DNA of 64,000 nucleotides from Homalodisca vitripennis (lineage: Eukaryota > Arthropoda > Insecta > Hemiptera > Cicadellidae): NCBI RefSeq assembly GCF_021130785.1, contig NC_060208.1:49788501-49852500 (forward strand). Direction: 5' to 3'. Of this stretch, positions 11,361 through 23,969 are shown piece by piece (the first letter of the stretch is position 1; each line of letters opens with the position of its first letter). A program made the translations under genes and the position numbers. A model generated the notes under the pieces. The model was not told where the DNA came from, made no database searches, and was given only the letters and a program-made list of their open reading frames with translations.

Positions 11361-12764
11361 CAACCACGCTTTCACTACACACACCAACATCATAAAACAT
11401 AAAAACATATTAAAATCTTCCACCAAGAGGTTTTCATCCAAATAAAAGCAGTATGAATATTGAAAATACAGGGATAAAACTAATTCAGCATATCACAAAA
11501 TGGCGCACTTCGCCAAGATTAAAATCAAATACTAAGCTGAACATACATATAGTGTATATTGATTATAACTTTAGTTTACTTGGTTGTTTGATGAAAGATA
11601 AAACGTTACATTTTGGAAATTATACTGTAGTGAATGTACCAGATACTAAATATTCGAAATCAGGGTAACGTATAATATCGTTGGCGCAGTACATTTCAAA
11701 AATCTACTTAATAGTTGTTACATCATTTTTACTTACACTAATTTCTGAAGGAAACGACATTTTCCTTCTTTCACCTAGCATAGACATTACTTTTTTATAA
11801 TAACAAATATAGTTTATGTTATAGAAAGTAAAAAAACTTGATTTCTCAGTAGAAAATGTTATTAACTAATATAGGAATAAACTATTGGTACCAGTTACTT
11901 AAGTGTACTATTGCAACGTTAAATAAGCTGTGAAAGGTGCTTAATGTGGAACCTAGTTTAGAAATGTATTACTATGTCCTCATTGTTTACGGAGTATTAG
12001 TGATGGGTTTGTATAGTCATCGAAACTAGTAAGAAAGTGCTATCTCAACTTCCCATTACGCTCTTTACGTTTACATTTACCTTGTGTTCGCCTTAAAAAA
12101 ATATGTTATGTGGGTATTTCTGTCTCCCAATCAGTTATTTCGCTAATCTATTGATGATGTAAAGCTTATTATGAATACTCGTGTACAAAAATGTTACTCA
12201 AATACTAGCCCTATGGAATGATTAATCAAATTAGAATATGTAAAAAAAAGGTTACTAAAGTTGCATTTATTTTCATTTAATCAACAAATCGAAATAAATA
12301 TTAAACAATACACATTAGAAAGAAGCACTATTGTTCCATCCCTTTACATAAACCTAACAATATTAGAACAACCGCAAGTACCGAGTATAATGCAAACAGA
12401 TGTCACAGTGTCACAAGTTACAATTATTGTTTTAATCAACCCTTGGTAGTTCTCCCTAACACACTTACACATTAATGACATCATGTTAAACTTAAACACA
12501 AAAACACAATATCATGATTGAATCCATTAATTAATCAATTAGTGAATAATACTCTTTTAGAGTGAATGTATTCAAATCAACGTAAAATATTAGGAAATTG
12601 TAATCTTGGCGAAGTGCGCTATTTTGTGATATGCTGAAAAAACCAATCCCTGTATTTACACTATTCATATTGCTTTTATTTGGATGAGAACCTCTTGGCG
12701 GAAGATTTCAATACGATTTTATGTTTTATGATGTTTGTTGGTGTGTGTAGTGAAAGCGTGGTTG
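11361..12764. mobile_element. Widely spaced inverted repeat, possible fold-back element
   Basis: Arms of about 165 bp (11361-11524 and 12596-12764) are reverse complements: the left begins CAACCACGCTTTCACTACAC and the right ends GTAGTGAAAGCGTGGTTG. Both contain CCAAGAGGTT/AACCTCTTGG and GCGCACTTCGCCAAGATT. The roughly 1.07-kb interior has no transposase and includes repeat family A copy 3, which may be a later insertion. No target duplication was recognised, so this may be two independent inverted copies of one repeat. Confidence 0.6.
12330..12450 (+). repeat. Dispersed repeat family A, copy 3 of 3
   Basis: Third and most diverged copy, recognised by CAGTGTCACAAGTTACAATT followed by ATTGTTTTAATCAAC. 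It lies inside the inverted repeat 11361-12764. Confidence 0.6.
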
Positions 12765-13815
12765 GTATAGGTTAACGTATAGGTTTAACGTTATTCTGTA
12801 GAATGTGTATCACATCACTCAAGTTTAATGTGTCGCGTATATCAAGATGAATGATGCATATGTTATTATAAAAAACGACTCAATTACAATTTTTTCCAGT
12901 TCGTATTTAAGTACAACTTTGTATGTAAAATATTCACTTTAACATATCCTTCACCAAACCATACGTGTCACTGTCAGTGTTTAGTGAACAGTAGAGAATT
13001 TGAATCATCTCTAACCACCTAAACCAAAAGAGGTATGAGATCTAGACCAGGCGTGAAACACAAAAAAAGAATGTGAGAATCAGTGAAGTAATGGAATATT
13101 TCACAAGTTCTTTCCATATTCCATAACAACTTATCAAAGCTTGCTTGAGTGTGCACTAACAGTACATTTAATATCTGGACCACACCTTACAAAAGTAAAA
13201 CAAAATGAACTCTACTACAAAAGGTGCACAATCAAACAATGACTCTTTATATTTGCTACTGATTATTATGACTGCACCTTTATAGAAAAAAAGTCCACCA
13301 CAGTACGAGGAGCTGAAAACAAGGACGAAAAAGCTTGTGTTGAATCTCACCCCGTGTTAAATCCATGACTGGAATTTTTAATGCATAGCGTCAATCGTTG
13401 CACTACTTTAACTCCAACTCATGTTCCATACAAAGGTGACGTACTCAAAATGACTAACTTACTTTAAGTCAAGGAACTGTGTAAATCGTCATGCAGAAAT
13501 AGGTTAACTGGTTGACCCATATAAAAACACTCAAGTTTCTGTAATTGTCATAATATTACATACACGTTACTATAACATCAGATAATACCTATATCTCAGA
13601 TAGTATCTATAATATAATATCTAGTATCTCTAAACAACAAGATCCTGCACTATGTGCTAATAAATTGTGTTGAGTTATTAATACATTATCAAACTTGTGG
13701 CTTCTAAAACCTTTTAAAAGTTACTGGTAAATTAACTATAACAGTTTTAATGATATCGTTAACCATGATTTGTATTAGTTCATCGCCACATATTAGTTTA
13801 ACTTTTAAGATTTTT

Positions 13816-13816
<1 letters not shown>
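12765..13816. other. AT-rich non-coding stretch
   Basis: No supported gene or repeat beyond local low complexity such as ATATCTCAGATAGTATCTA near 13590. Confidence 0.5.

Positions 13817-13869
<53 letters not shown>
13817..13869. repeat. (CA)n(GA)n compound microsatellite
   Basis: About 18 AC units pass directly into about nine AG units. Confidence 0.95.
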
Positions 13870-15788
13870 AAGATAGATTCTAATCCTAGAAACGTCAGTG
13901 TGTTCTATTTTTGTACCAATATGTTATGCAAATGTTCGAAAATATTTTACCCTTTAAGCTTTGTTGCATGGTTTTGGTTTCAAACCCATTTTACAGCGGA
14001 ATAAATTGCTAATTAAATAACTACGAAAAATCAGGAAAGCAACCTAAATTAAAACTATCTAGTCACTCTCAGGTAAAAAAAATTGCGTAATACATTCCAA
14101 TAAGACGTAATTTAAATGTATGACGAATTTTAAATCGTTGAAATGTGGAGACAGGCCTCAAGTTTACAAATTGATCAGCATAGGCCTAAGTTTGTTATTC
14201 TTTCAATGCTCAGGGCCAACCTTTTTAATAGAGTGCCAAATTTTCGTTTGATGAAATATATTTTCAACAAATGTTTATAAGTGGGATTTTACCTTTTGGA
14301 TCTATTGATTTTGCTGTTGTAAATTTCTTAAAATTGAAGTGCTTGTATTTTCTTGATTATTCTCTGTTCTTAATGTAAAACATCTAACTAAAAATCACTT
14401 ATTTCTGAAGTTAACGCACCAATTTTACAGTATTTTGTTAACAAATATTTGTACAAAGTTTCGATCGTTTTTTATTATGGCTTACTTACAGGAATGTAGT
14501 TTTTTTTTTTTTTAACAACTTCTGGAAAAACGTTTTGTATGTCATGCTTATATGTATGATGGTTTTTTCGATTTCATACAACCTGCTAAATAATGGATGT
14601 GTCATTTTCAATAAATACAAAAGGTACACAATCAACTTGTTTGAAATTAAAAGTTTTCTTTACTGTTCCTGTTTCATAAAAAGATGTTTCAGTTAATTTC
14701 TAATATAAATAAAATTTCACTAATAAATAAAAAACCCTTACTTTAATATGTAATGGTAAAAAGAGAGCTAGAAATCGCTTATAAGAAGTCACGATATGTT
14801 ATATCCACGTTTAAGTTCGTTTGAGAGAAAAATGAAGTTATTCTGGCTGTATAGTAAGAGATAAAATTAATTAATAAATATGTTTTCAACTGTATAATTT
14901 TTTTAGAATCTTTAACGTAATTAACTATTATTTATATGTGTTTTACTAACTAATTATTGTAGTGCAATATTCCTCCCAGTTGCATCAATCACTTTTAAGT
15001 CGTATTCTAACTTAGAAAGAGTATTTAAAGGGGAGAGGAATAAATAATTAAAGATTTCCAATATGAGTTGAGAGAGATGGAGGATGCGATGGGAAGGAAA
15101 TATTGTTTTTGCAACAAATGTTTATACCGATATTGGAAACTTCTTCGTTTGTGGTTACATCACAAATACAGTACATCTACATACATGTTCAGTGTACAAA
15201 GGCTATTCTCATCTGGCGTTCGTAAACTTTTTTAAAATGGTAAAACATTTTGTTTATTAGACAGTTATGCATGCAGTAGAACCTCAGTGAGAACCTCTAA
15301 AAATCTCTTTTGAATAAAATGTCTTCACCATCATGCTACAATTACTGACCAATAAAAAACCACTATAAAAACCACTAAAACCTATGATTTTAAAGAATAT
15401 AGTGATATAGTGTACCGTTTTACTGGCACATGAGGGTTTAGCTTTGAAATTTAACTTTTGTGAAGGTTCAAAAAGGAAACGAAAATCTTCTGAAATTAAT
15501 AAAGTTCAAACTAAAATAAAACTTCTTCTTGAAAATAATCACTGCATTTAAAATTAAAATAAAAACTTCTTGATGCCTTTTAAGTTCAAACCTGCAATAT
15601 ATTCGTCACTCAAAAAAAGTACAAAGTTCTCACAGCTTGTCTTTTATTCAATTTTCAAAATTCAAAACTTTCACACTCTAATCTGATCTGGCAATTCTTT
15701 ACTTTAATTTATCTTCAAAATTCAATTTTATTATGTTACTAATTTCTTTATTTTACTTTAAGTATCAATAATATTTCTATTATAAAAA
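13870..15788. other. AT-rich non-coding stretch with repeat family B copy 2
   Basis: No supported gene. Repeat family B copy 2 lies at about 15066-15160 (GGAAATATTGTTTTTGCAAC and GATATTGGAAACTTCTTC). The rest shows no structure beyond T-runs. Confidence 0.5.
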
Positions 15789-15962
15789 TTCTTCTGTGTT
15801 AGAGAATATTAGATATTCTTCAGTGTTAGATAATATTAAAGATATTCTTCAGTGTTAGAGAATATTAAAAATTACCTTTCTTTTCAGTGTTAGAGAATTA
15901 AAATTTCCTTCTTCAGTGTTAGAGAATATTAAAATTACTTCTTTTCAGTGTTAGAGAATTAA
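15789..15962 (+). repeat. Minisatellite of CAGTGTTAGAGAATATTAAA units
   Basis: Six imperfect copies of a core TCAGTGTTAGAGAATATTAA are separated by variable T-rich linkers (TTACTTCTTT and similar), with units of about 23-35 bp. Irregular spacing suggests slippage and decay. Confidence 0.9.
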
Positions 15963-15999
15963 ATTACTGAAAGCATCCGCAGGTTCGATGACGATTAGC

Positions 16000-16245
16000 A
16001 AGAAACAACTCTAAAGACTTTCAAAGGATTTATATTGTTACCTACCACTACTACAGATCAACTGAGACGGGAGGTACGGCACGTCTACCTCACCCTACCT
16101 CTCAATTTCGTTATCATACTCTCCCATCTGCGATGCGCGCCTCACTGATAGAAGGCTTTTTTGTACTGTCCAGTCCTTATCATTCTTCTGGGCCTACTCC
16201 TTCCACCGGTAATCCAGTTACCCCAAAATTACTATTTAATACAAT
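16000..16245. other. GC-richer island, unclassified
   Basis: This segment has clearly higher GC than its neighbours and a plus-strand frame open for about 90 codons ending at a TAG near 16260, without an ATG near its start. The content (GAGACGGGAGGTACGGCACG, GATGCGCGCCTCACTGATAG) could be a repeat fragment, an LTR piece or a host exon; I cannot decide. Confidence 0.3.
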
Positions 16246-18100
16246 AGGTACAATGGTATAGTTATTTCGTAAAAACTAATTATTTCGGACTTATTCATTA
16301 ATATACTAGTAGTAGTGGTATATGGCTAGGGGTTAAGTCTAGGTGTCTGATAGGGTTTTATAAACGTATTTTAAAAGCCTATTGTTATAAAATTTTTAAC
16401 TATATTGAAATACATGAAATTTTGCAATTTTAAATTGTATATTAAAAATAATAAAATAAACATAACAACGCGACACGATATATACAACTTTTATAATTTA
16501 TCAAGTCATTAGTAATTATTTTTATTGAATATTAAGCTAAGGAACTATAAAACTATACAAATGGACAAATATAAAAATTGTATTAATAATGAAAGTTGTA
16601 TGACATTCTATTTTAAATTTTTTACCAAAAACTGAGTAATGAAGAATTGTATACATTAAAATATATTACAGTATTGATTTTTTCTAATATCATTTTTGTG
16701 TTTTCCTGAATTCCAAATTATTGTTTACATTTCCATTAATTAAGTACCAAATCACTTGTCTATCCAAACCCTTGAAAATGAAGACTCAAAACATATACTG
16801 CACAACTAAAAATAAATAACGAAACTCATAAACATATTTAGAAAGTTACAAATAGAGAGTTAATTTAGCTCACCTCGTAAATGGACAGAATTTGGTTAAA
16901 TAATTAGAATAATATTATTTCAGAAACATCAAGTTTTTAAAACTATTAGACACCACAGCAGTAGTCAACAACTGATGTATTTCATTGAAAACAATACGTA
17001 AATTAAGAACTAGTTGTTAAGAGGAGGATATCATTACTTTAGTTAGACGCTTCGGTTAAAGTTATTATTTTCAGGTTGTTCAACTTTTGGAAAAAATTAA
17101 ATTGCTGTATAATCATTTACTACATATTCTAATAAACACATTTTTAAATGCCAAATTTGACCTGTTATTAAATAAATATCTAGCATACATGGCTATATAA
17201 TTATTGTGTTTATACATAACACATAATATTCTTATAAAATTAAATATTTTATATCCTACAGCTAAAAATAAATTTATGTAATGTATGCAAGTATTGTACA
17301 GTAAATGTTATAAGCTAATTAAAAGATTGTATATATGCAGTGCAGTTTGTTAAAGAGGTTTTATTAGATTTACTATTTAGATATTTGAATTATTTTATGA
17401 CTCCAGTTACTCTAAGGAAAAATACACGTAAGATCCTTTTTCTCTCTCAGTAAGTAACATCCCTAAATGTCCTGTTATTAGATTTCACACCAAAAATATC
17501 GACAGATATAACAAACAAGACGTTTCTTGGCATACTCAAAGTCGCTTATACAAAAATTGTCACCCAAATACCGCCATGAATCAGTGTATGATAATATTTC
17601 TCCTATATATGGTATAGCTGAGATGATTTGTGTTATTAATCGTTTTTGCTTTTGTCGTACTTCGGTGACAAAAGTCAATAAACCTGCCATAAATTGGAAT
17701 TTACTATCTACTGAAGTAATTTTTAAGTTTTCAAAAGGGCATAGTCAAATTATGTCAAGCCTTCTTTCGTTATAATTGTCAGTGATATTAAATTCAATTT
17801 TATTGCTAAGCACTCTCAATAGTTTATTATTTGGTAGTTCGCTAAAACCAGAAGCAATCTAATGCGTGTTACTACCTACCTTTCAGGATCCATACATTTT
17901 TCTCTTACTTAATAAAGTATAGAAAAATTTGCCTGAGCTTTACAACACGTAACTTGTTCTGAGACTGAAAAGTCGTATAATTTTAGAAGCAAGCATTGTG
18001 TACAGCAATGTTTAAGAACTTAAAAATACTCACATATTATAAGGCTAATTTAAACGTAGAAACTTTACCACTAGCCTTTTATCTTGAAAGTTTCACTTTC
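16246..18100. other. AT-rich non-coding stretch
   Basis: No supported gene. A pair of overlapping opposite-strand frames at 17478-17775 has no recognisable domain and is probably chance. Confidence 0.5.
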
Positions 18101-18104
18101 CTTT

Positions 18105-18670
18105 TAACAGATTAAATACTGTTTAGCTTCCCTTAGAGGAAACATTACCATAAATCGCGTCCCATCTGCGGGTGGTTTTTGACATGAACTCTGTCAGAGA
18201 GCTTGGATTAACCACATAGATTTTTAACGATGCAACCACACCTGATACAGTTAAATGTTTAAATCCATAAATAACTTAGACATTATTTGAATGCTTCTAC
18301 TTTTAAAATTAATTATCCATAAGTAGAATTAATCGTGTCTAAAGCTCAAACATAGTGTTGGACATGAAGTTAAAATGGTCAAAATATATATGTTACTATA
18401 TTTTATGCTTCCACCCTCTTGGTTCTTTTAGTGGAAAAGAGATATTTCTATCAAAATCCAATGTGTAAAAACATTATCTAAGGATCTTTATGTAGTTTTC
18501 AATAACAAGGATTAAATACTACATTACATCGCGTTATACTTTCATTGATCCATTGTATCCTTGTTTAATTTCACAAATCAGAATGGTAGAATCATGAAGT
18601 TAATGGAGATAGGAAAAGGAGATTAATGTTGTGTTGATTGAAGTATTAATTTGTGACTTGGATTGTTGCA
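18105..18670 (+). repeat. Repeat families C and D, second copies, adjacent
   Basis: 18105-18330 matches 3195-3425 (family C) and 18545-18670 matches 6960-7090 (family D). Their closeness here suggests one composite element about 570 bp long. Confidence 0.45.
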
Positions 18671-19076
18671 ACACACTGTCCAAATCTAGGTATGGCCATC
18701 AGTTGTATGAGTGCAATTTAATTTGTTACGTATGTTTAACACAGAACGAGACATCAACCCGAGTAAAATAGAAACGATTGACAATTCAAAGGTCACCTTC
18801 TCTGTTATTTAATCCTAATTGTATATTAATTTTCTTGTTTATGTTCTGTCTATATAATGTTTGGGAATAACCTCCTTGTGGAGGGCACTTATATGACCTG
18901 AATCAGCGAGACAAAAAAAATGTACAGATCAGCCAAGAGGCCGTGCCAAATTTAGAGAAGGTTGATGAATAGAAGGTTAGATTGAACTGTGTTACAATCT
19001 AATTATACAGAAATAGGCAAAATAACAAGTTGTCAAAATAAAAAGGAACAGCTCCACTCAGTCAATCAAGGGGGAC

Positions 19077-19510
19077 GGCTCGATTACTCCCACTGATCGT
19101 TGGCCCAGCCAACGTCGCTCCTGGAAGAAATGTAATTTGTACAGAGGGTCGTTGGCCCAACGACCCATTTTACAAACATGTAGAGGTTCGATTACTCCAC
19201 TGGTTCGTTTTCCCAACGACCCTATTTGTTTCATTTCTGAAAATTGTAAATAAAGGGTCGTTGGTCCAACGAACCTTATATTTTTTATTTACTGGTATAG
19301 GTTCGTTGAGCCAACGATCAGTGGTGTAATTGGACCATGAATTAATATTAAGCAATGATACTTAAAGGGGGTCGTTGGGCCAACGAACCTAAGTGAAATG
19401 AATCGTACGATGTTCAAAAATAGGGCCGATTACACCACCAGGGCGTTGGCCCAACGACCCACGCCGCTACATTAGCTCATTTCAGCGGCCAGAGGGTCGA
19501 TTAGTCCACT
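19077..19510 (+). repeat. Palindrome-array element, copy 1
   Basis: Seven short palindromes sit 45-71 bp apart, starting near 19098, 19146, 19202, 19255, 19300, 19369 and 19440. The ideal unit is GGGTCGTTGG, one C or G, then CCAACGACCC. Outer bases vary among GGG/CCC, GGT/ACC and TGA/TCA, while the CGTTGG-N-CCAACG core is mostly kept. A second motif, CGATTA(C/G)TCCACT or its complement, occurs at both ends and inside. Spacers are AT-rich and mostly unique. No open frame runs through it. A diverged inverted copy lies at 25369-25770, so this is an interspersed element. I do not recognise the family. Confidence 0.85.
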
Positions 19511-21650
19511 ACTTCATTCTCCTTCTCCTTGCAAGGCAATGTTTTACTTTTTTTAGCACTCCAGTTAATATGTAGTTTTAGTGTTGTTCTCGAGATATTA
19601 ATGTATGTAGAAAATATGTCATAACTGATTAAAGTAACCGCATATATATTATATATATATATATAATATATATGAAATACTAAAAATCACATATATACAT
19701 ATTAGTAGGAGTATGTACTATTATATTAGTATTAGTACCCACAAATGCTATTATGAGATGACATTTTGTTTTTATCATTACCTGTTTAATATTTATATAA
19801 CAAGGTTGATATAAAGTATAAGTGGTTTCATATTTAACCAAATATTATATTATTAAATTTCGTTGATAGTTATATTTTGCATGGTTAATAAGAAGTCGGT
19901 AAAATGTATTGGAATCCCGTAAACGTTGTTAGCCGCATATGTTTTACAAGTTTAGGAATAATTAATCATAATAATAGTATCATATAACATCTTAACGCTA
20001 TTTCAAACCCGATTATTTTTCATAATAAAATGTATCGAGAATTATTTTGCATCTTAAAAAACCTATTATTTTAAGATTTCTTAGGGTCCATAATCCTTAA
20101 TATCATGTGAAAATTAATAATTTTTAAAACAGTTATAACTACAGTTAGAAGTGTTATTTACATATTTTTATGGTGTTTGACATTTGATACAGGTTATTAA
20201 CATATTACACAAGAATGCAATTTTAAACGAACGTTATGTATAGTTCGATAGATGAACCCACTTTCACTTAAAGATATTTTGTAATCTTTTTAATTTGCAA
20301 TCTTAAATCTTTGGATCAAACTATTATAAAATACAAATAGCATAACAAGACACACAATGGAAAAAATATAACACAAGATTTATACATAAAGAAGAAAATG
20401 TAGTATTTTACTACATTACTACATTGCCTGTGACATAAACTAATTAAGGTTGACTGAGGTTTTGAGTAGGACGTTATGGTGTTGAATTATTCAATTAATT
20501 CAATTTAAATAATTTCGATAAGATGGATATTCTTTTGAAATAATCTATAATGAATTAACTTTTATAAACTATATCAGGACTCCTCGTTAATACAAACACT
20601 TATTCATTGATATAGAAAGTAATTATGCAATAAATCTACACTATTAAAACGATGTGTTATTGTTTGACCATAATAAATCGATGCTGGAAGTATATGCGAT
20701 ATAATCTAAATAAAAATATATTTTAAATGATCAAGAATTAGTGCAGATTGTTTATACCAGTTTATGCATAAAAATATTTCTTATGAATTTCAAGAATTTC
20801 TATGAATTTCTATTTATTTATTTATATGACAAATGAATTTCTATGAAATATCAAGCAAAGAGAATAACAACATAATAACAGGGTAAAAAGCAATTTAAAA
20901 AAATATTACAGATTTTAAAAGAAAACTTAATTTTAAATTTAAGAATTATATCCGATTATTGGTTTTAATATCATACACATTTTACATTTCTGACTACAAC
21001 ATTTTTAACTCGATTTAATATTAAATCTGCTCAAATCAACAGTTTAGACCAGTGTTGTAGTTTAAATTAATGAAATCGTTGATTTAGTTTTTATATACAA
21101 AAATTAAGTAATATATAGTTCTATTAAAAGCGTTTAATTCATTAAAGTGGCATCAATAGTGAAAAGATTGCAATGCATATATAAAATTGTAATACTTAAT
21201 CTTAGAAATGAAATGATAGATGTTAATTTTTATGGAGAGGCTGGTCTCTTTCGAATCCTTATTCTGCTCTTCCTCATGTGCCATTGGCCTTTTACGAGGA
21301 TCTTAACAAAGATTATAAGGGGGAAGAGTCGATACAGTACACAGACCACAGACCGGTTTAAAATCTTACTTCAGTGTATCTTGCCATTTGAAAAATAGTG
21401 TCGGTTTTGTTTTGAATTATTTTGGAAACTAAGGATTTTAGGGGCTGACGAAGCCAAAGGTATTTTTTTTTGTAATTACGACATCTATCAACGGCAATCT
21501 CTGATGTCAATAAATTCAAGACAATTATATGATTCAAAATATACCAATGGAAAATTTTTCAAACAATTGAAGTGGTTGTGAAGTTTCAGGCTTTGTGCTT
21601 GAGATTGGACGAATGAAGGGAAAGAATTTTCAAAGCAGCCATAGTTTAGG
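19511..21650. other. AT-rich non-coding stretch
   Basis: No supported gene. Holds an interrupted (TA)n near 19645-19672 and low-complexity TTTCTATGAATTTC repeats at 20785-20845. Confidence 0.5.
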
Positions 21651-21812
21651 TTATTGATCTAAATTTATTATGCCCTCGTTCCCGGAAGCCAGCTTATCCG
21701 TGTGGGCCTTACACTTACTTCCTGGTCTCTGGGCTGTTGTCTTGTCTTCTATATCAATCGGCTCTTCTTCGTTTGATTGACAGAACATGTCGTCATCACA
21801 ATTTATTGGTGA
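21651..21812 (-). CDS. Candidate terminal coding exon, acidic unknown protein
   Basis: On the minus strand a frame of 53 residues opens directly after TATTTTCCCTAG (a good 3' splice site) and ends at TAA (21651-21653). It begins SPINCDDDMFCQSNEEEPID and continues with a Lys/Thr/Gly/Asn mixture; balanced charged composition is unlike the chance frames around it. An internal GAA|GTAAGT at 21717-21719 could instead act as a donor, giving a 94-nt exon. Immediately upstream another frame also looks protein-like (EITEPFIEETEVFSLVTNKL then stop), so a frameshifted gene or transposon remnant is an alternative. No family is recognised. Confidence 0.3.
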   Translation of the reverse strand, partial: SPINCDDDMFCQSNEEEPIDIEDKTTAQRPGSKCKAHTDKLASGNEGIINLDQ

Positions 21813-22034
21813 CTAGGGAAAATACTTCAGTTTCCTCGATAAACGGCTCCGTGATCTCGTGCACAAACGTGATGGAAATATTAAAAAAAACATCGAGATT
21901 TTTGTATTAATTTTGTGCTTTAAAAATAGTTATGTGTTTTTAATTTTTAATCAAGTCTATTTACAAATTTTGTTTTTAAAAATATCTTTTTCGTTTTCAT
22001 AGTGGTTTATCATAAGATAAATATATATAAACAT

Positions 22035-22140
22035 GTTTCCTAACGCTCAGGCAAATCCCATGGCATGCATCATCGAACCAATGTCCCTTATGCAGAAATG
22101 AGGATTCAAGCAAAATTTCAAGGTCAATAGGTAAGTTAAT
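22035..22140 (+). repeat. Dispersed repeat family E, copy 1 of 2
   Basis: Matches 41255-41380 through CAAATCCCATGG, CATCATCGAAC, a (C/A)AGAAATGA block and CAA(A)ATTTCAAG. The adjoining 22150-22340 appears to be degraded repeat sequence too. Confidence 0.6.
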
Positions 22141-22529
22141 CCTCACAAACATTTATGCACCCACTCCCATTGCCATGCAGAGGAAGTTGTCCGAAAAACA
22201 TTTATGATCTTGAACTACGCCCCTTATCTCCAAGGGAAAGGGGATTAAATAATTATCGTCATTTTATCCCAAGGAATCTCCAATGTCAAATTTTTGTTAA
22301 AATCCATGGGTCCCTAAATCCTCTAGAATTCTCGTAAAGAAATGTGGAGTTGGCCGTAGAACTTCGTATCTGTAGTTCAACATTTGGACCATGTCAGTGT
22401 TGGTTAAAATCTAAGGATCAGAACACCGTCCAGCAGTATTATTCGAATATGGATTTAGTTAGAGGGATTTACTATACTTGAAATAAGAAATAGGTTTATG
22501 ATGATATATGTGTATGTGACAATAGTTCC

Positions 22530-22888
22530 ACATAGTTCGGTGCCTCGTAACGAGGGTTGTTGTTATTATAAAGACAGTTTACTTTGTAATATTTTGAACA
22601 GTCTATCAGTTATACTCAAAAAATACACATATCGTTAACCTATATACAAGTTTTATTACTTAATAGGCATCAACCTAACCTTTTCCAGATCAGAAGGTTA
22701 AGTATTCAGATCAAGTAGAGGTCACCAATATAGGAAAAGGTTTGGTTGATTTCTATTAAATAACAAAAACTTGTATATAAATGGTAACGTGATATGAATA
22801 CAATTGATAAACTGTTCAAAATCTTACAATTTAGACAAAAAACTGTCTTAATAATAGCAATCCTCGTTGCTAGGCACTGAACTACGTG
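22530..22888. repeat. Diverged fold-back inverted repeat
   Basis: Arms 22530-22686 and 22733-22888 are imperfect reverse complements around a 46-bp spacer. Landmarks include GTTC(G/A)GTGCCT, AACGAGG, TTTTGAACAGT, TATATACAAGTTTT and CAACC(T/A)AACCTTTTCC. This could be a MITE or two inverted insertions that have diverged. Confidence 0.7.
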
Positions 22889-23836
22889 AAAATAAGGCCA
22901 CATGTATATTATTTTTTTATATTTCATATTTCCACTGTACTTTGCACCTGCAGCTCCGCTCTCCCCTCCACGGTTTACTTACATTTCAAGAGCCCTACAA
23001 CCCTAAATATAACCAATAACACACCAAGAGTAGTGGTGTTCTTAATAGATGTTTCTCTACATCTATTTAAGTGACATTTCACATATAATATGAAAAAATA
23101 CCATTTAAAGCAAAACTAGATGCTCAAAGATTAATTTTTATAGTAATTTGTTTAAACAATGAAAAAACCTAGATAAAGAATTTGATATAAACATTGCAAT
23201 TTATAGTCTGAAAAACAAAATACCACATCGACCATATAAATGCATTCACTGCAGGTTGTAATCCGAGGTCAAAACCCCCAGGCGTTCCACTATAATGTCT
23301 GTTTGTGGAATGAAAGATTGACAAATCAAGTTTGAGACAAGTCAAGTGCCTATTTTCCATTCAATTTTTGCTCCATGTTAAAAATAGAGCCTCGGATGAG
23401 CAGGGCAGCATCCACTAGCGTTGTTCTCTTACAATCAAGCAACATTAGATACCGCTAATAAAAAATTACACAGAGTCGATAAAAAACTCTCAAAAAATAG
23501 CCTAATGATTGATCAATCTCCGACTTGAATAAAGGTTTAGACAATTAGTGGTAATGGGGTTATAGAAGCGATGCGACAATATTCTTTTCGAGGCCACATC
23601 ACGCCCAACTCCGAAAATAACACTTAAAACTGTTGCCGTCTTCAATTTCACGTAGATGGTAAACTGCAAAGGTTTCTTGTACTATATTCAATTTACCTAA
23701 GGTTTACGCTGACACTCTAAGTAATGTTTGATATGATAAAGGTTGAAGTTTAAAGTGACACAAGCTGTTTTATGTATTTTTTGGCTCGGTTTCTGTAAAG
23801 TAATTTATACACATTCTTGTATTTTCCTTCTTTTAG

Positions 23837-23931
23837 CCGCCCTTAAAGCAACCGTCCTCGATGGCCGCCTAGTTTGCGTAATGGCCACGATTGATTCTCC
23901 TTCTGTACAGGTCCACTGCTTCACTGTCTAA
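23837..23931 (+). CDS. Candidate terminal coding exon, partial
   Basis: A frame of about 31 codons follows a strong pyrimidine tract and acceptor (TTGTATTTTCCTTCTTTTAG). It reads roughly ALKATVLDGRLVCVMATIDS then PSVQVHCFTV and stops at TAA (23929-23931). An AATAAA at 23964-23969 lies 33 nt past the stop, as expected for a last exon. The exon is GC-rich relative to flanks. No family is recognised, and upstream exons are not identified. Short length means chance cannot be excluded. Confidence 0.28.
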
Positions 23932-23969
23932 GTCATACTGGACAATGATATAGAGTAAATGTAAATAAA

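Noticed and set aside
13215..14640. Shared AAAAGGT(A/G)CACAATCAA words
   Set aside because: The match is about 17 bases only and does not extend; probably chance.
19077..19510. CRISPR array
   Set aside because: Palindromes separated by spacers look superficially similar, but repeat arms vary, spacer lengths differ widely, and the surrounding DNA is eukaryotic with LINE, Harbinger and microsatellites.
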